Source: Brevibacillus thermoruber 423 (GTDB lineage Bacteria > Bacillota > Bacilli > Brevibacillales > Brevibacillaceae). Taken from it: 64,000 bases of DNA. The position numbers and the translations under genes are program-made. Shown in pieces: positions 1-9,878 of this stretch. The notes below the pieces were generated by a model that saw nothing but the letters and a program-made list of their open reading frames with translations, did no database searches and was not told the DNA's origin. The number at the start of each line of letters is the position of its first letter. Within the stretch, counting starts at the first letter, position 1. The stretch spans positions 537,796 through 601,795 of the forward strand of contig NZ_KE695650.1 in the NCBI RefSeq assembly GCF_000454065.1, given 5' to 3'.

Positions 1-518
1 TGAAACCCTAATTTAAGGAAAAGAGAATGTTCTTTCATGATTCTCGACCAAAATCTGATTTCATCTAACGACCTATCAACAAATGCATCTGCCATACGGC
101 GCCTCCCCCATGTATTTTTGTGTCGCATAGCGCAAACGCGGCACACTAAGAATGGACAGACTTTCCAAACCTCGATTTCGCATCTGCAGACGACTCCTCC
201 TGTATTTGTAAGTACGATATATCTCTATGTATGTACCCAGAGCATGGAATGGGCTCACGCCTACATCAACGTAAGGGATATAAGCCCAATTCGTAAAAGA
301 AAGCCCCAGGAAATGGCTGCGGATGATGAGACGGTTTGACGGTATGAACTGCCTTCGATAAGTGGAAAAAGCTGTGTTTTTTAAGGAATTCTATGATATG
401 ATTCAAACATGCTTTGAGAAGGGTACAGGTTGGTTCATTGGGGATGCGTAACAGACATCGTGGAATTTTCAGGACGTGATGGAAACTTGAACGATTTTCA
501 GCATACGATACCTACAGA
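1..518. other. Gene-poor left edge
   Basis: This stretch is visibly more AT-rich than the genes that follow. Open frames occur on both strands but none has a convincing ribosome site or a recognisable product. The only signal is an extended -10 (TGATATGAT, 394-402), which could drive the desaturase, although no good -35 is visible. Otherwise I see nothing here. Confidence 0.5.
394..402 (+). promoter_or_regulatory. Possible extended -10 promoter for the desaturase
   Basis: TGATATGAT fits the extended -10 form TGnTATAAT with one mismatch. It lies about 150 bases upstream of the desaturase start and no clear -35 element is present, so this is tentative. Confidence 0.3.
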
Positions 519-548
519 ATGGATTCGGAGAGGGGAAGATCTATACGA

Positions 549-1571
549 ATGTCTCATGAGGAACAAGCCGGATGGCGAAAAGACATCGCACCTTACGAAA
601 GACCATGTGTGAAGTACAGTGTGTGGCAGATTATCAATACCCTGTTGCCTTTTTTTCTGCTCTGGTACGCCGCCTATCTGAGTCTGTCGGTTTCCTATTG
701 GCTTACCCTTGCACTGGCCATTCTTGCCGGTGGATTTCTGATACGGATTTTCATCATTTTTCATGATTGCTGTCATCAATCGTACTTCAAAAATCGGGCG
801 GCAAATAAGATTGTCGGGACGTTCACCGGCATTCTGACCTGCTGCCCTTATTCCCAATGGCAGCACAGCCACGCCGTTCATCACGCCACCAACGGCAACT
901 TGGATCGGCGGGGGACGGGGGATATTTGGACGCTTACGGTAGAGGAATATGTGTCGTCGCCTCTGCTGCGACGCTTGGCATACCGGCTATACCGTAATCC
1001 GCTCATCATGTTTGGCGTTGGCCCGATCTACATTTTTCTGATCGCGTATCGGTTTAACCGAAAACGAGCCGGGCTGAAGGAACGCATCAACACCTACGTG
1101 ACAAACCTTGGCATCGCTGCGGTGGCTGGATTGCTTTGCTGGACAGTAGGATGGCAAGCGTTTCTCCTGGTTCAGGGCCCGATTTTTTTCCTTTCCGGTA
1201 TGGCCGGCATCTGGCTCTTTTACGTCCAGCACCAGTTTGAGCAGTCGTATTTTGAAGAGGAAGAAAATTGGGACTACGTGAAGGCTGCCCTGCAGGGGAG
1301 TTCTTTCTACAAGCTGCCGAAGGTCCTGCGCTGGTTCACCGGAAATATCGGCTTTCATCATATTCACCACTTGAGCCCGCGGATCCCCAACTATTACCTG
1401 GAAGCGGTTCACAGGAATCACCCGCGTTTTCAGGAAGTACATACCCTGACGCTGCTGTCCAGCCTGCGATCGCTCCGTTTCCGATTATGGAACGAGTGCA
1501 GCAAGACATTTGTGGGATTCAAGGATTTGAAGCAAATTTCGGCCAAGCGCAACGAAACGGATTCCATTTGA
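549..1571 (+). CDS. Fatty acid desaturase
   Basis: Membrane di-iron desaturase of about 340 residues, expected to introduce a double bond into membrane lipid acyl chains (DesA/DesC type). The three histidine clusters that bind the two irons are visible: HDCCH near residue 72, HSHAVHH near 106, and HHIHH in GFHHIHH near the C-terminus. Hydrophobic segments lie between them. I chose the ATG at 549 because AGGGGA (531-536) sits about 12 bases upstream. An in-frame ATG at 519 would add 10 residues but has no clear ribosome site. The gene stands alone. Desaturases of this type are often cold-induced, but no DesKR-like regulator is in the window. Confidence 0.88.
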   Translation: MSHEEQAGWRKDIAPYERPCVKYSVWQIINTLLPFFLLWYAAYLSLSVSYWLTLALAILAGGFLIRIFIIFHDCCHQSYFKNRAANKIVGTFTGILTCCPYSQWQHSHAVHHATNGNLDRRGTGDIWTLTVEEYVSSPLLRRLAYRLYRNPLIMFGVGPIYIFLIAYRFNRKRAGLKERINTYVTNLGIAAVAGLLCWTVGWQAFLLVQGPIFFLSGMAGIWLFYVQHQFEQSYFEEEENWDYVKAALQGSSFYKLPKVLRWFTGNIGFHHIHHLSPRIPNYYLEAVHRNHPRFQEVHTLTLLSSLRSLRFRLWNECSKTFVGFKDLKQISAKRNETDSI

Positions 1572-1840
1572 AAAAGCAGCACATGAGTAACGGCCGTCTC
1601 GTCACATTATCCCTTCGATGCAGACCGCAAGGGAAAAGCCCCTTTATCGTTTGACGCGGCCCCTGTTAAGCAGGCATGCCCCCTGGAGTTATCCGTTTTC
1701 CGCTGTGGAAAGGGCTCCGTTCGTTCCCCGGCCCTGACAAAGACAAGTCTTGCCGCCGGTCCATTTTTCGTCCATGCGAGGCTTTGGATGGGACCCGGCA
1801 GACGGCAGGTTGCCAAAACATGGTTGGCAAGGGGGCCGCG

Positions 1841-2065
1841 CTAATCCGGATACCGTTCTCCGTCACCGCCAAAGAGGGTTCGCACCTTCGCGTACGTTCT
1901 CATGGTCAGGTGGGGAAACACAATGGCCAGTTCCCCCTCGTTCAGGTGGAGGGGAGAGCCCGGCGATTCGACGACGTACGGGATGTTCATCACCTCCAGT
2001 GCCCGCGTATACTCCCACGCGTCGTCCCAGTTTGTAACGTAGTACGTCGATTTGTTATCCAACAT
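1841..2065 (-). CDS. Small hypothetical protein (74 aa)
   Basis: Unrecognised 74-residue soluble protein starting MLDNKSTYYVTNWDDAWEY. An AAAGGAG ribosome site lies 8 bases upstream of the ATG at 2065, which fixes this start over a much longer open frame that runs further upstream. The sequence (ALEVMNIPYVVESPGSPLH...GELAIVFPHLTMRTYAKVR) alternates predicted helix and strand. It resembles small DUF2007-like signal-transducing proteins only in general style, so I assign no function. It is isolated on the minus strand, roughly 200 bases from the divergent small gene at 2268. Confidence 0.7.
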   Translation of the reverse strand: MLDNKSTYYVTNWDDAWEYTRALEVMNIPYVVESPGSPLHLNEGELAIVFPHLTMRTYAKVRTLFGGDGERYPD

Positions 2066-2267
2066 GGTCCACGCTCCTTTACGCGTTAGTATGCCCCAAC
2101 GGGGATGGAAGCAAGCAGAAATAGCCCTTCTGATGAAACGGAGAGGATTGTGATTTCCCGGAAATAATTCTCGTGCTGACCGCGCATAGTAAGAGTGTGT
2201 CTGTCCGATCCATCCCCGGCTGCGGACGACCGCCTTCCCCTCAATACTGACCACAAGGAGCATGATC

Positions 2268-2480
2268 ATGGAGACGGATGTCAGGAACAACATCCCGAAC
2301 ATCAACCTGTTTACCACGAAACAAAACATGGACACCCCGCTGATCACCGAACAGGCGGAGGACACGGCGGCAATCAACGGTGGAGAGCTTGAGGTTGACA
2401 GCGACGCAAATGAGGATCCGAACCGGGAAAAGCTGTTGGACGACGCTGCGGAGTCCTTTTTGGATTCCCTCTCTCGATAA
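2268..2480 (+). CDS. Small acidic hypothetical protein (70 aa)
   Basis: A 70-residue, strongly acidic, Asn/Asp/Glu-rich peptide without cysteines, signal peptide or membrane segment. AAGGAG (2255-2260) lies 7 bases before the ATG at 2268; the in-frame ATG at 2262 is too close to that site. The N-terminal half (NNIPNINLFTTKQNM) is Asn/Thr-rich, and the C-terminal half (NREKLLDDAAESFLDSLSR) looks like an amphipathic helix. It precedes the secreted SLH/WG protein by 120 bases but has its own ribosome site. Function unknown; a spore-associated small protein or a peptide precursor are possibilities only. Confidence 0.6.
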   Translation: METDVRNNIPNINLFTTKQNMDTPLITEQAEDTAAINGGELEVDSDANEDPNREKLLDDAAESFLDSLSR

Positions 2481-2600
2481 GGTTGTGCCACTTTCTTAAA
2501 CGCAGGCTGGCAGTCTCATACCTTACTGGTATTCGAAACTTTTCCTTCCCTTTCGCGTCTTTACAATTGCAGCACATTTCACGAAAGAAGGAAAAGTCAC

Positions 2601-4298
2601 ATGAAGAAGTACAGGAAGAACTGCTTGAACATGGTGACCGCCGGCGTTTTGGCGTGGAGCAGCGTCGGATTGACGGCCGCGGCGGAATCCGTTTCGTTTC
2701 AGGACGTTTCCCCGGCCTACTGGGGATACGATACGATCAGATGGGGTGTGGAGCAGCGTTTGATTTCCGGTTTCCCGGACCACACCTTCAAGCCGGATCA
2801 GTTCGTCAAGGAAAGCGAGTTTTTGGCGATGCTGCTTCGTTATTACGCAAACCGCGGAAACGCACTGACGCTTCAGCCTGCGGGTACATACTGGGCTGAC
2901 GTTTATTACCGGCAGGCCGAAGCGTATCATTGGCCGGTGTCCCGGGAGCAGTCGGACCGTCCGATCAAACGGGGCAGCGTAGCCAAACTGATTGCGGCGT
3001 CGCAGGGCTTCCGTTACGACACGAACAACGCGGTCCAGTATTTGTACAACCAGGGGCTGGTAAAAGGGCGGGGGGAAACGGCCAGCTTGACCGGCTTCGC
3101 CAAGGAATCGTACCTCACCCGGACGGAAGCGGTTCAATTCATCAAGAATTTGGCGGACAAATCCATCGTCCAGGCCAAACAGGCGCCCGATCAGCCGTCT
3201 GCTCCGCTCATTCCGCCGAGTGCGAAATTGTACCCGTTTACCCAAAACGGCAAATGGGGATACATGGATGCGGCGGGCCGGGTCCTGGTCGATCCGCAGT
3301 ACAGCAATGCCAGACCGTTTCGGGAAGGATTGGGGGCTGTATACCTCAACGGCAAATGGGGATTTGTCGGAGCCAATGGCGAACTGGCGATTCCCCTGCA
3401 GTTTGATGATGTGAAAGATTTCAGTGAGGGACTGGCTGCCGTGCGGGTCGGTTACAAGTACGGGTACATCAATCAAAAAGGGCAGTGGGTCATCAACCCC
3501 GTCTATCCACTGGGGTCCCTCTACGAGTATGACAGAGGCGTCGATTTTCACGAGGGGTTTGCCGTCGTCGCACAAGGGAACAAATACGCCTTCATCAACA
3601 AAAGCGGAAAGGTTGTCTCGGCAGCGTATGACGAGGTCATGCCGTTTCGGGAGGGACTGGCCGCCGTGCGGGTCGGCAACCTGTGGGGATATATCGACAA
3701 AACCGGAAAACTGGCCGTCAAACCGCAATTCGACATCGCCAACGACTTTCATGAAGGCCTGGCCGCGGTAGCGCGAAACGGTCGGTACGGCTATATCGGT
3801 AAAACCGGTGCCTACGTCATCAAGCCGCAATTTTCGGTGGAGGGGCTCAATTACAATTACAGCGGCGCGCCGCGGCTGTTTGACTTTCACGAGGGACTGG
3901 CCTTGGTCATGATCAACGGGAAGTACGGGTATATCGATAAAACCGGAAAGACCGTCATTCCGCCCGCTTTTGACAGCCGCAACCAAACGGGTGATTATGC
4001 CACCGATTTTTCTGACGGCCTGGCTTTGGTGAGGGTTGGCTACCGATTCGGCTATATCGACAAGACGGGGAAAATGGTGATCCCCGCGCAATTTGATGCG
4101 GCAGACCCATTCTCCGAGGGGCTCGCGCGCGTCCGGATCAAGGGAAAAGACGGATTTATCGACAAAACCGGAACATTCGTGATTCCGCCGCAATTTTCCA
4201 ATGCGCGCAGTTTTCAAGACGGATTGGCGCTGGTAACAGCGGACGGGTCGAACGAACAAACCTATATCGATAAAAGAGGGAACCGCGTAACGAAATAA
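2601..4298 (+). CDS. Secreted SLH-domain protein with WG repeats
   Basis: 565-residue exported protein. Residues 1-28 form a signal peptide (basic MKKYRKN start, hydrophobic core, TAAAE cleavage region). About residues 30-190 carry SLH-like repeats (FQDVSPAYWGYDTIRWGVEQ, later LTRTEAVQFIKNLADKS), the module that anchors proteins to pyruvylated cell-wall polymer. From about residue 215 there are nine WG repeats plus a partial tenth, each with a (K/R)(W/Y/F)G(Y/F)I core followed by DKTGK, a strand, and a (D/P)F.EGLA.V segment. WG repeats build beta-rich binding surfaces; the ligand is unknown. An AAGAAGGA ribosome site precedes the ATG. It stands alone and is likely displayed on the cell surface. 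Confidence 0.85.
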   Translation: MKKYRKNCLNMVTAGVLAWSSVGLTAAAESVSFQDVSPAYWGYDTIRWGVEQRLISGFPDHTFKPDQFVKESEFLAMLLRYYANRGNALTLQPAGTYWADVYYRQAEAYHWPVSREQSDRPIKRGSVAKLIAASQGFRYDTNNAVQYLYNQGLVKGRGETASLTGFAKESYLTRTEAVQFIKNLADKSIVQAKQAPDQPSAPLIPPSAKLYPFTQNGKWGYMDAAGRVLVDPQYSNARPFREGLGAVYLNGKWGFVGANGELAIPLQFDDVKDFSEGLAAVRVGYKYGYINQKGQWVINPVYPLGSLYEYDRGVDFHEGFAVVAQGNKYAFINKSGKVVSAAYDEVMPFREGLAAVRVGNLWGYIDKTGKLAVKPQFDIANDFHEGLAAVARNGRYGYIGKTGAYVIKPQFSVEGLNYNYSGAPRLFDFHEGLALVMINGKYGYIDKTGKTVIPPAFDSRNQTGDYATDFSDGLALVRVGYRFGYIDKTGKMVIPAQFDAADPFSEGLARVRIKGKDGFIDKTGTFVIPPQFSNARSFQDGLALVTADGSNEQTYIDKRGNRVTK

Positions 4299-4389
4299 GC
4301 GGATGGATCCGGCCCGATCGCATCGACGTGAGGGACGGATGACAGGCGGATTACCGGTTTCGCGATCCTAGGCGGGTGTTACGTTTCGC

Positions 4390-4668
4390 TTAGCGCTTGG
4401 GGTCGCAGATGCTGTTGCGAAAATACAGATACATTAGATAGGCTTTTCTCCCCTTCTCCGTCGTCCGATCAATGTGCTTTTTCAGGCACTTCACCAGCTT
4501 TTTGTCGCAGCTGCAGGCAAAATAGCCGCGTTTTCGGTAGCACTTGTCGTGCATCATGCAGCACCGGTCTATCTCGTCAATGGGCGGTTCCGGCCCCGAG
4601 CAGCCGGGACCGCACCAGTTGCCGTAAAAACAGGGTATCGATCCAAAACGCCGCTTGCGGCTTGGCAT
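4390..4668 (-). CDS. Phospholipase A2-like protein (92 aa)
   Basis: Compact basic protein with the secreted phospholipase A2 signature: calcium loop YGNWCGPGC (residues 15-23), active helix CCMMHDKCY (36-44, His40 catalytic, Asp41 for calcium), and a second motif CSCDKKL with Asp55 in the position of the usual catalytic aspartate. It has ten cysteines, suggesting a disulfide-bonded fold, yet there is no signal peptide, only a basic start (MPSRKRRFG). The in-frame stop just upstream rules out a longer exported form in this frame. Expected reaction: hydrolysis of the sn-2 acyl ester of phospholipids. It is shorter than typical animal enzymes (about 120 residues). The ribosome site is weak. Confidence 0.75.
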   Translation of the reverse strand: MPSRKRRFGSIPCFYGNWCGPGCSGPEPPIDEIDRCCMMHDKCYRKRGYFACSCDKKLVKCLKKHIDRTTEKGRKAYLMYLYFRNSICDPKR

Positions 4669-4870
4669 CTCGCATCACCGCCGTGGATGGTGTTACTACT
4701 ACCATATCGGGTTTCGCCAAAAGTGATTGGACGCATACCTGATCGACTGACGCAACTTTCTCACCATCACCCGTTCGGGGATTGGCAGCCGGCGTCAAGA
4801 CTGGCAGAATGAAAAGGACAAGCCGGGTCCCCTGTACAGGGCCGAAGCGTTTCACGAAGGAGAGAGTTCC

Positions 4871-5116
4871 ATGAAGACGGCATTATACCAGATCGCCTAT
4901 CAAATCGGCATCCATCCCACGAAAATGGCCAAGCTGGTGCGGGAAGGCGAAATCACCGGCGAGGTGCCGGGAGACAACCCGCAGTCCAAGGAGGCTTGGG
5001 TCGACCTCCTTTCCCTGCGCAATTACATCGAGTGGCAGCGTGAGCAGGGGCGGCTGGACGAAGCGGCCTACTTGAAGGCGATCCGCCACATTGAACGAAC
5101 GCTTACCAGCCGGTAA
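4871..5116 (+). CDS. Small hypothetical protein (81 aa), possible helical DNA-binding fold
   Basis: 81-residue soluble protein with a strong GAAGGAGAG ribosome site. The N-terminal part (YQIAYQIGIHPTKMAKLVREGEITGEVPG) reads like the helix-turn-helix-then-hairpin pattern of small excisionase/MerR-type DNA-binding modules, followed by a C-terminal helix (EWQREQGRLDEAAYLKAIRHIERTL). No family is recognised with certainty. It lies 75 bases upstream of the FAD oxidase on the same strand, so the two may be cotranscribed. Confidence 0.6.
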   Translation: MKTALYQIAYQIGIHPTKMAKLVREGEITGEVPGDNPQSKEAWVDLLSLRNYIEWQREQGRLDEAAYLKAIRHIERTLTSR

Positions 5117-5190
5117 CCCGTAGACAGGGCTGCCAAAAGCGGATAAAATTGGGCGAAAAAGCAGCGAGTCATGCTGGGGGAGGGAAGCAC

Positions 5191-6558
5191 ATGAATCTGA
5201 CGGAAGCGCTTCGTCAACTGGTCGGCCACGAGCAGGTGAGCGTCAATCCGACCATGCTGGAACAGCACAGCCGCGATGAATCCTATCATCGGCCGCACAC
5301 GCCCGACGTCGTCGTTTTTCCGCGAAACGCCGCCGAGGTCAGCGAAGTTGTCAAGTTTGCGAACAGCCACCGCATTCCTGTCGTGCCGTTTGGCATGGGC
5401 ACCAGTCTGGAGGGACACGTCATCCCCTACCAGGGCGGGATTACGCTCGATTTTCAACGGATGAACCAGATTGTGGAGATTCGCCCGGAGGACCAACTGG
5501 TGCGGGTGCAGCCAGGGGTGACGCGTTCCCAGCTCAACAAGGAGCTGAAAAAATACGGCCTCTTCTTCTCGGTCGATCCGGGAGCTGATGCCACCCTGGG
5601 CGGTATGGCGGCCACCAACGCCAGCGGCACGACGGCCGTCCGCTACGGCGTGATGCGGGACCAGGTGCGGGATCTGGAAGTGGTGCTCGCCAACGGTCAG
5701 ATCATCCGTACGGGCGGATTGGCGGTCAAGTCGTCTGCCGGCTACAACCTGACCGGCCTGTTTGTCGGCTCGGAAGGGACGTTGGGAATCTTTACGGAGC
5801 TGACGCTCAGGGTCTACGGCATTCCCGAGTCCATCCTGGCGGCGCGGGCCAGCTTTCCCAGCGTCGAAAGCGCGGTCCGCACGGCGGTTTCCCTCTTGGC
5901 CGTGGGCATTCCGATCGCGCGGGTGGAACTGGTCGACCGGGTGTCGATGGAAAAGCTGAACCGGCACAGCGGTACTCATTATGAGGAAGCGCCGACGCTT
6001 TTTCTGGAGTTTCACGGCAATGAAGCCGGGCTGCAGCAGGACGTGCAGTTCGCCAAGGACCTCGCCGCCGATCACGGGTGCAGCGGCTTCGCGTTTGAAA
6101 CGGATGCCAAAGGGCGGAACACCCTCTGGGAAGCGCGGCACAACCTCGCCTACGCGTTTGTCCACGGCTCGAAAGGCAAGAAGATCATGGTCACCGACGT
6201 CTGCGTGCCGCTGAGCGAACTGGCCGGGGCCATCACCTACGCCCGCGAGCAGATCGAGGCGGCCGGAGTGGAGGGCGGCCTGCTTGGCCATGTCGGCGAC
6301 GGGAACTTCCACGCCCTGCTGTTGGTCGATCCGACCAACCAAGACGATCTGGACAGGGCGGAGCGGGTCAATGCCAATCTCGTCGACTACGCCTTGCGCT
6401 GCGGCGGCACCTGCACCGGCGAGCACGGGGTCGGGGTCGGCAAGCTGAAATACCTCCGCCGCGAACACGGAGAGGCGCTCGATCTGATGAGACAAGTAAA
6501 ACAGTTGTTTGATCCCCACAACATCCTCAACCCGGGGAAAAAGCTGCCGATCAATTGA
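5191..6558 (+). CDS. FAD-binding oxidase, GlcD/D-lactate dehydrogenase family
   Basis: 455-residue flavoprotein of the vanillyl-alcohol oxidase/PCMH fold, the family of glycolate oxidase subunit GlcD and D-lactate dehydrogenase. The FAD domain shows VVPFGMGTSLEG, VRVQPGVTRSQL and DPGADATLGGMAATNASGT. The C-terminal cap includes GHVGDGNFH and ends with GTCTGEHGVGVGKLKYL and FDPHNILNPGKKL, all typical of the family. Expected role is oxidation of a 2-hydroxy acid to the 2-oxo acid. No GlcE or GlcF partner follows, so it is more likely a stand-alone D-lactate/2-hydroxyacid dehydrogenase than a three-subunit glycolate oxidase. The ATG at 5191 follows GGGGGAGGGAAG. Confidence 0.87.
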   Translation: MNLTEALRQLVGHEQVSVNPTMLEQHSRDESYHRPHTPDVVVFPRNAAEVSEVVKFANSHRIPVVPFGMGTSLEGHVIPYQGGITLDFQRMNQIVEIRPEDQLVRVQPGVTRSQLNKELKKYGLFFSVDPGADATLGGMAATNASGTTAVRYGVMRDQVRDLEVVLANGQIIRTGGLAVKSSAGYNLTGLFVGSEGTLGIFTELTLRVYGIPESILAARASFPSVESAVRTAVSLLAVGIPIARVELVDRVSMEKLNRHSGTHYEEAPTLFLEFHGNEAGLQQDVQFAKDLAADHGCSGFAFETDAKGRNTLWEARHNLAYAFVHGSKGKKIMVTDVCVPLSELAGAITYAREQIEAAGVEGGLLGHVGDGNFHALLLVDPTNQDDLDRAERVNANLVDYALRCGGTCTGEHGVGVGKLKYLRREHGEALDLMRQVKQLFDPHNILNPGKKLPIN

Positions 6559-6581
6559 CACCAAAGGAGACAAGCAGGCAC

Positions 6582-6932
6582 ATGCACATCATCTACTGTC
6601 TGGTACCGAAGGCGTATTGGGAGCAGTGGGCGGAACGGGACATCTATCTGCCCCGCGATTACGAGGAAGAAGGCTTTATTCACGCGACAAAAGGGGAGGA
6701 GCTGCTGGGCCGGGTGGCCGATCGGGTCTATGCCGATTTTACCGGCGACCTGCTGGTGCTGGTGGTGGATGAGGAGCGCGTCACGTCACCGGTCACATAC
6801 GAACAGGCGAAGGACGGGCGGCTGTACCCGCACATCTACGGTCCGCTCAACCAGGACGCCATCGTCGAGGTGCGGCGGATGGAAAAACGGGAAGGGCACT
6901 GGGGCATCGGCGCCTCCTGCCCGTCCCGTTAA
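6582..6932 (+). CDS. DUF952 family protein
   Basis: 116-residue cytosolic protein. The start MHIIYCLVPKAYWEQW, the FIHATKGEELL segment and the LVVDEERV and RLYPHIYGPLNQDAIVEV segments match the pattern of the DUF952 family (small alpha+beta proteins of unknown function). AAAGGAGA (6563-6570) lies 11 bases upstream of the chosen ATG. It follows the FAD oxidase by 23 bases, so cotranscription is likely, though no functional link is known. Its stop overlaps the stop of the convergent gene on the other strand. Confidence 0.78.
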   Translation: MHIIYCLVPKAYWEQWAERDIYLPRDYEEEGFIHATKGEELLGRVADRVYADFTGDLLVLVVDEERVTSPVTYEQAKDGRLYPHIYGPLNQDAIVEVRRMEKREGHWGIGASCPSR

Positions 6933-7141
6933 CCGTTGTACCATTTCAAAAGCGCCCTCACTTCCTGCCGCTTGGCTTCCGGCAGCGAGTCCAGACGGCG
7001 CAGGAGCAGGCTGATCCGCTGCCGCTGCTCTTCTTCCGAAACGGGCGCACCGCTTTGAATCCAGCGCCGTTTCAGCCGGATCGGCTCCGTCTCTGCCAGG
7101 ATGCGCAGGAGTTTTCGTTCCAGCAAATCCAACGAAGACAT
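6929..7141 (-). CDS. Small hypothetical protein (70 aa)
   Basis: 70-residue, charged, fully helical protein (MSSLDLLERKLLRILAETEPIRLKR...). GGAGGG lies 6 bases before the ATG at 7141. Many Arg/Glu/Leu residues in heptad-like spacing suggest a small coiled coil or helical bundle. Its 3' end overlaps the convergent DUF952 gene by 4 bases. Function unknown. Confidence 0.65.
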   Translation of the reverse strand: MSSLDLLERKLLRILAETEPIRLKRRWIQSGAPVSEEEQRQRISLLLRRLDSLPEAKRQEVRALLKWYNG

Positions 7142-7302
7142 GTCATTCCCTCCGGTTCTCACACTCTCCTGTTTGCATTATACCACAGCCGTTTTGGTGT
7201 CCTCGCCGGTTTGTCGGCTGATTCCGGCGTACATAATCCCGCCGCCGCGGGCGCAAAATGGTAAGGTACGTCCAAACTTACCCATGCAAAGGAGTGTCCC
7301 CG

Positions 7303-8764
<1,462 letters not shown>

Positions 8765-8785
8765 CGCGGATGGGAGAATCGGAGC

Positions 8786-9112
8786 GTGGAAGCGACACAG
8801 AAATCAAAGCTGATTATCGTTTTGTTTTTGCTGGGGGCGCTTCTCGTCGGAGGACTAGCCTACATGGGCATGTACGCTACGGGGCAGGAGCACGTGTCGA
8901 TCATTAACGAGAAGATCGCCAGCCAAGGGGGAAGGGTCACAACCATTACCGTCGTCCCCGTGGATGAGAGCCCGTTTGAGAAGAGCGGCAAGGGAAACAC
9001 GATCTACAAAATCACGTACGAAAAGGACGGGAAAACCTTGACGGCGTGGTATCGCTCCATCAATCATTCCTCGATCATCAAGGAGGAAGAAGCGTGGATT
9101 CTCCCCAGGTAA
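8786..9112 (+). CDS. Membrane-anchored hypothetical protein (108 aa)
   Basis: GTG-started protein with one N-terminal membrane segment (residues 8-28, LIIVLFLLGALLVGGLAYMGM) and an outward-facing domain of about 75 residues containing GNTIYKITYEKDGKTLTAWYRS. No family recognised. It follows mnmA by 21 bases and precedes the ACT gene by 36, so the three probably form one transcript. Confidence 0.65.
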   Translation: MEATQKSKLIIVLFLLGALLVGGLAYMGMYATGQEHVSIINEKIASQGGRVTTITVVPVDESPFEKSGKGNTIYKITYEKDGKTLTAWYRSINHSSIIKEEEAWILPR

Positions 9113-9148
9113 AACCCGAAACAAAGAGACGACAGGGGACGTGAGTGC

Positions 9149-9667
9149 ATGACCATGACCAATGCGGAAAAACTGCGCGACCTGGCACGCCTGATCCGCA
9201 GGCTGGAGCCGAATCTGGCGGGAGCGTCGCTGACGATCCTGGCATACGATCAACGCGATGACATTGCCAAGGCGTTGGTGGAAGGGCTGGGTGCGGACGT
9301 ACCGGTACAGACCAGCTCGGGGGAGTACGCCAACCACCTGGCCGTTTTCCGGGTGGGCGGCAGCAAGTACACGATCGCCCAGGACTGGCGGGAGGTGTAC
9401 ATCGCCGAGATCAATTACTGTCCGTGCCGGATTCCGCCGCAATCGCACGGACTGCTCGTCTATCACATCGATTATCCCGGCGTGATTTACGACGTGTCCC
9501 GCATTTTGGCCGATAATCGAATCAACATCTCCAAACTGAATGTCTCTCGAGAGCAAAAAGGGAAAAACGCGCTGCTCGTTTCCATTACCGACGAAGCCTT
9601 CACGCCGGACGTGATCGCCGCCATCGAGAAGCTGCCGCAGATCACCCGCGTGTTTTCCCTCCAATGA
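9149..9667 (+). CDS. ACT domain-containing protein
   Basis: 172-residue protein whose C-terminal 75 residues form an ACT regulatory domain (YHIDYPGVIYDVSRILADNR, then INISKLNVSR and ALLVSITDE), the ligand-binding module of D-3-phosphoglycerate dehydrogenase and the L-serine dehydratase beta subunit. The N-terminal half resembles the beta-subunit type fold (GSKYTIAQDWREVYIAEINY) but carries no iron-sulfur or catalytic residues. No serine dehydratase alpha subunit is adjacent. It probably acts as an amino-acid-sensing regulator. Its start is the ATG at 9149. Confidence 0.75.
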   Translation: MTMTNAEKLRDLARLIRRLEPNLAGASLTILAYDQRDDIAKALVEGLGADVPVQTSSGEYANHLAVFRVGGSKYTIAQDWREVYIAEINYCPCRIPPQSHGLLVYHIDYPGVIYDVSRILADNRINISKLNVSREQKGKNALLVSITDEAFTPDVIAAIEKLPQITRVFSLQ

Positions 9668-9674
9668 AGGACAC

Positions 9675-9703
9675 GGCCGTCCGCAACCGCGGGCGGCTGT
9701 TTT
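9675..9703 (+). terminator. Terminator after the ACT gene
   Basis: GCCGTCCGC pairs with GCGGGCGGC (one wobble pair) around AACC, followed by TGTTTT. Confidence 0.8.
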
Positions 9704-9878
9704 GCGTGCATGGGCAGAGGGGTGAGGGGGAATTTCGCTGTATTTGGCCTGATGGCCGGAATCGGGCGGCCCGAATATTGTACGAGACCCGGGCAGAGAA
9801 ACGCTTCTGTTTTGTCCGCCGACCTCATACGGATGGAAAGGTATGGAAAAACAATTCGATGAGGAGGCGTGACCGTCG

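Noticed and set aside
37..339. 100-codon frame at the left edge
   Set aside because: No ribosome site, odd composition and no recognisable product; likely non-coding or long-decayed sequence.
2523..4259. 578-codon minus-strand frame opposite the WG-repeat gene
   Set aside because: Its apparent repeats are the antisense of the WG repeats; no ribosome site and no family.
7166..7302. Sigma-G promoter for tlp
   Set aside because: CATAAT-like boxes occur but none pairs with a correctly spaced -35 element.
9704..9878. Sigma-54 promoter upstream of the aldehyde dehydrogenase
   Set aside because: No TGGCAC-N5-TTGC match with proper GG/GC spacing could be found.
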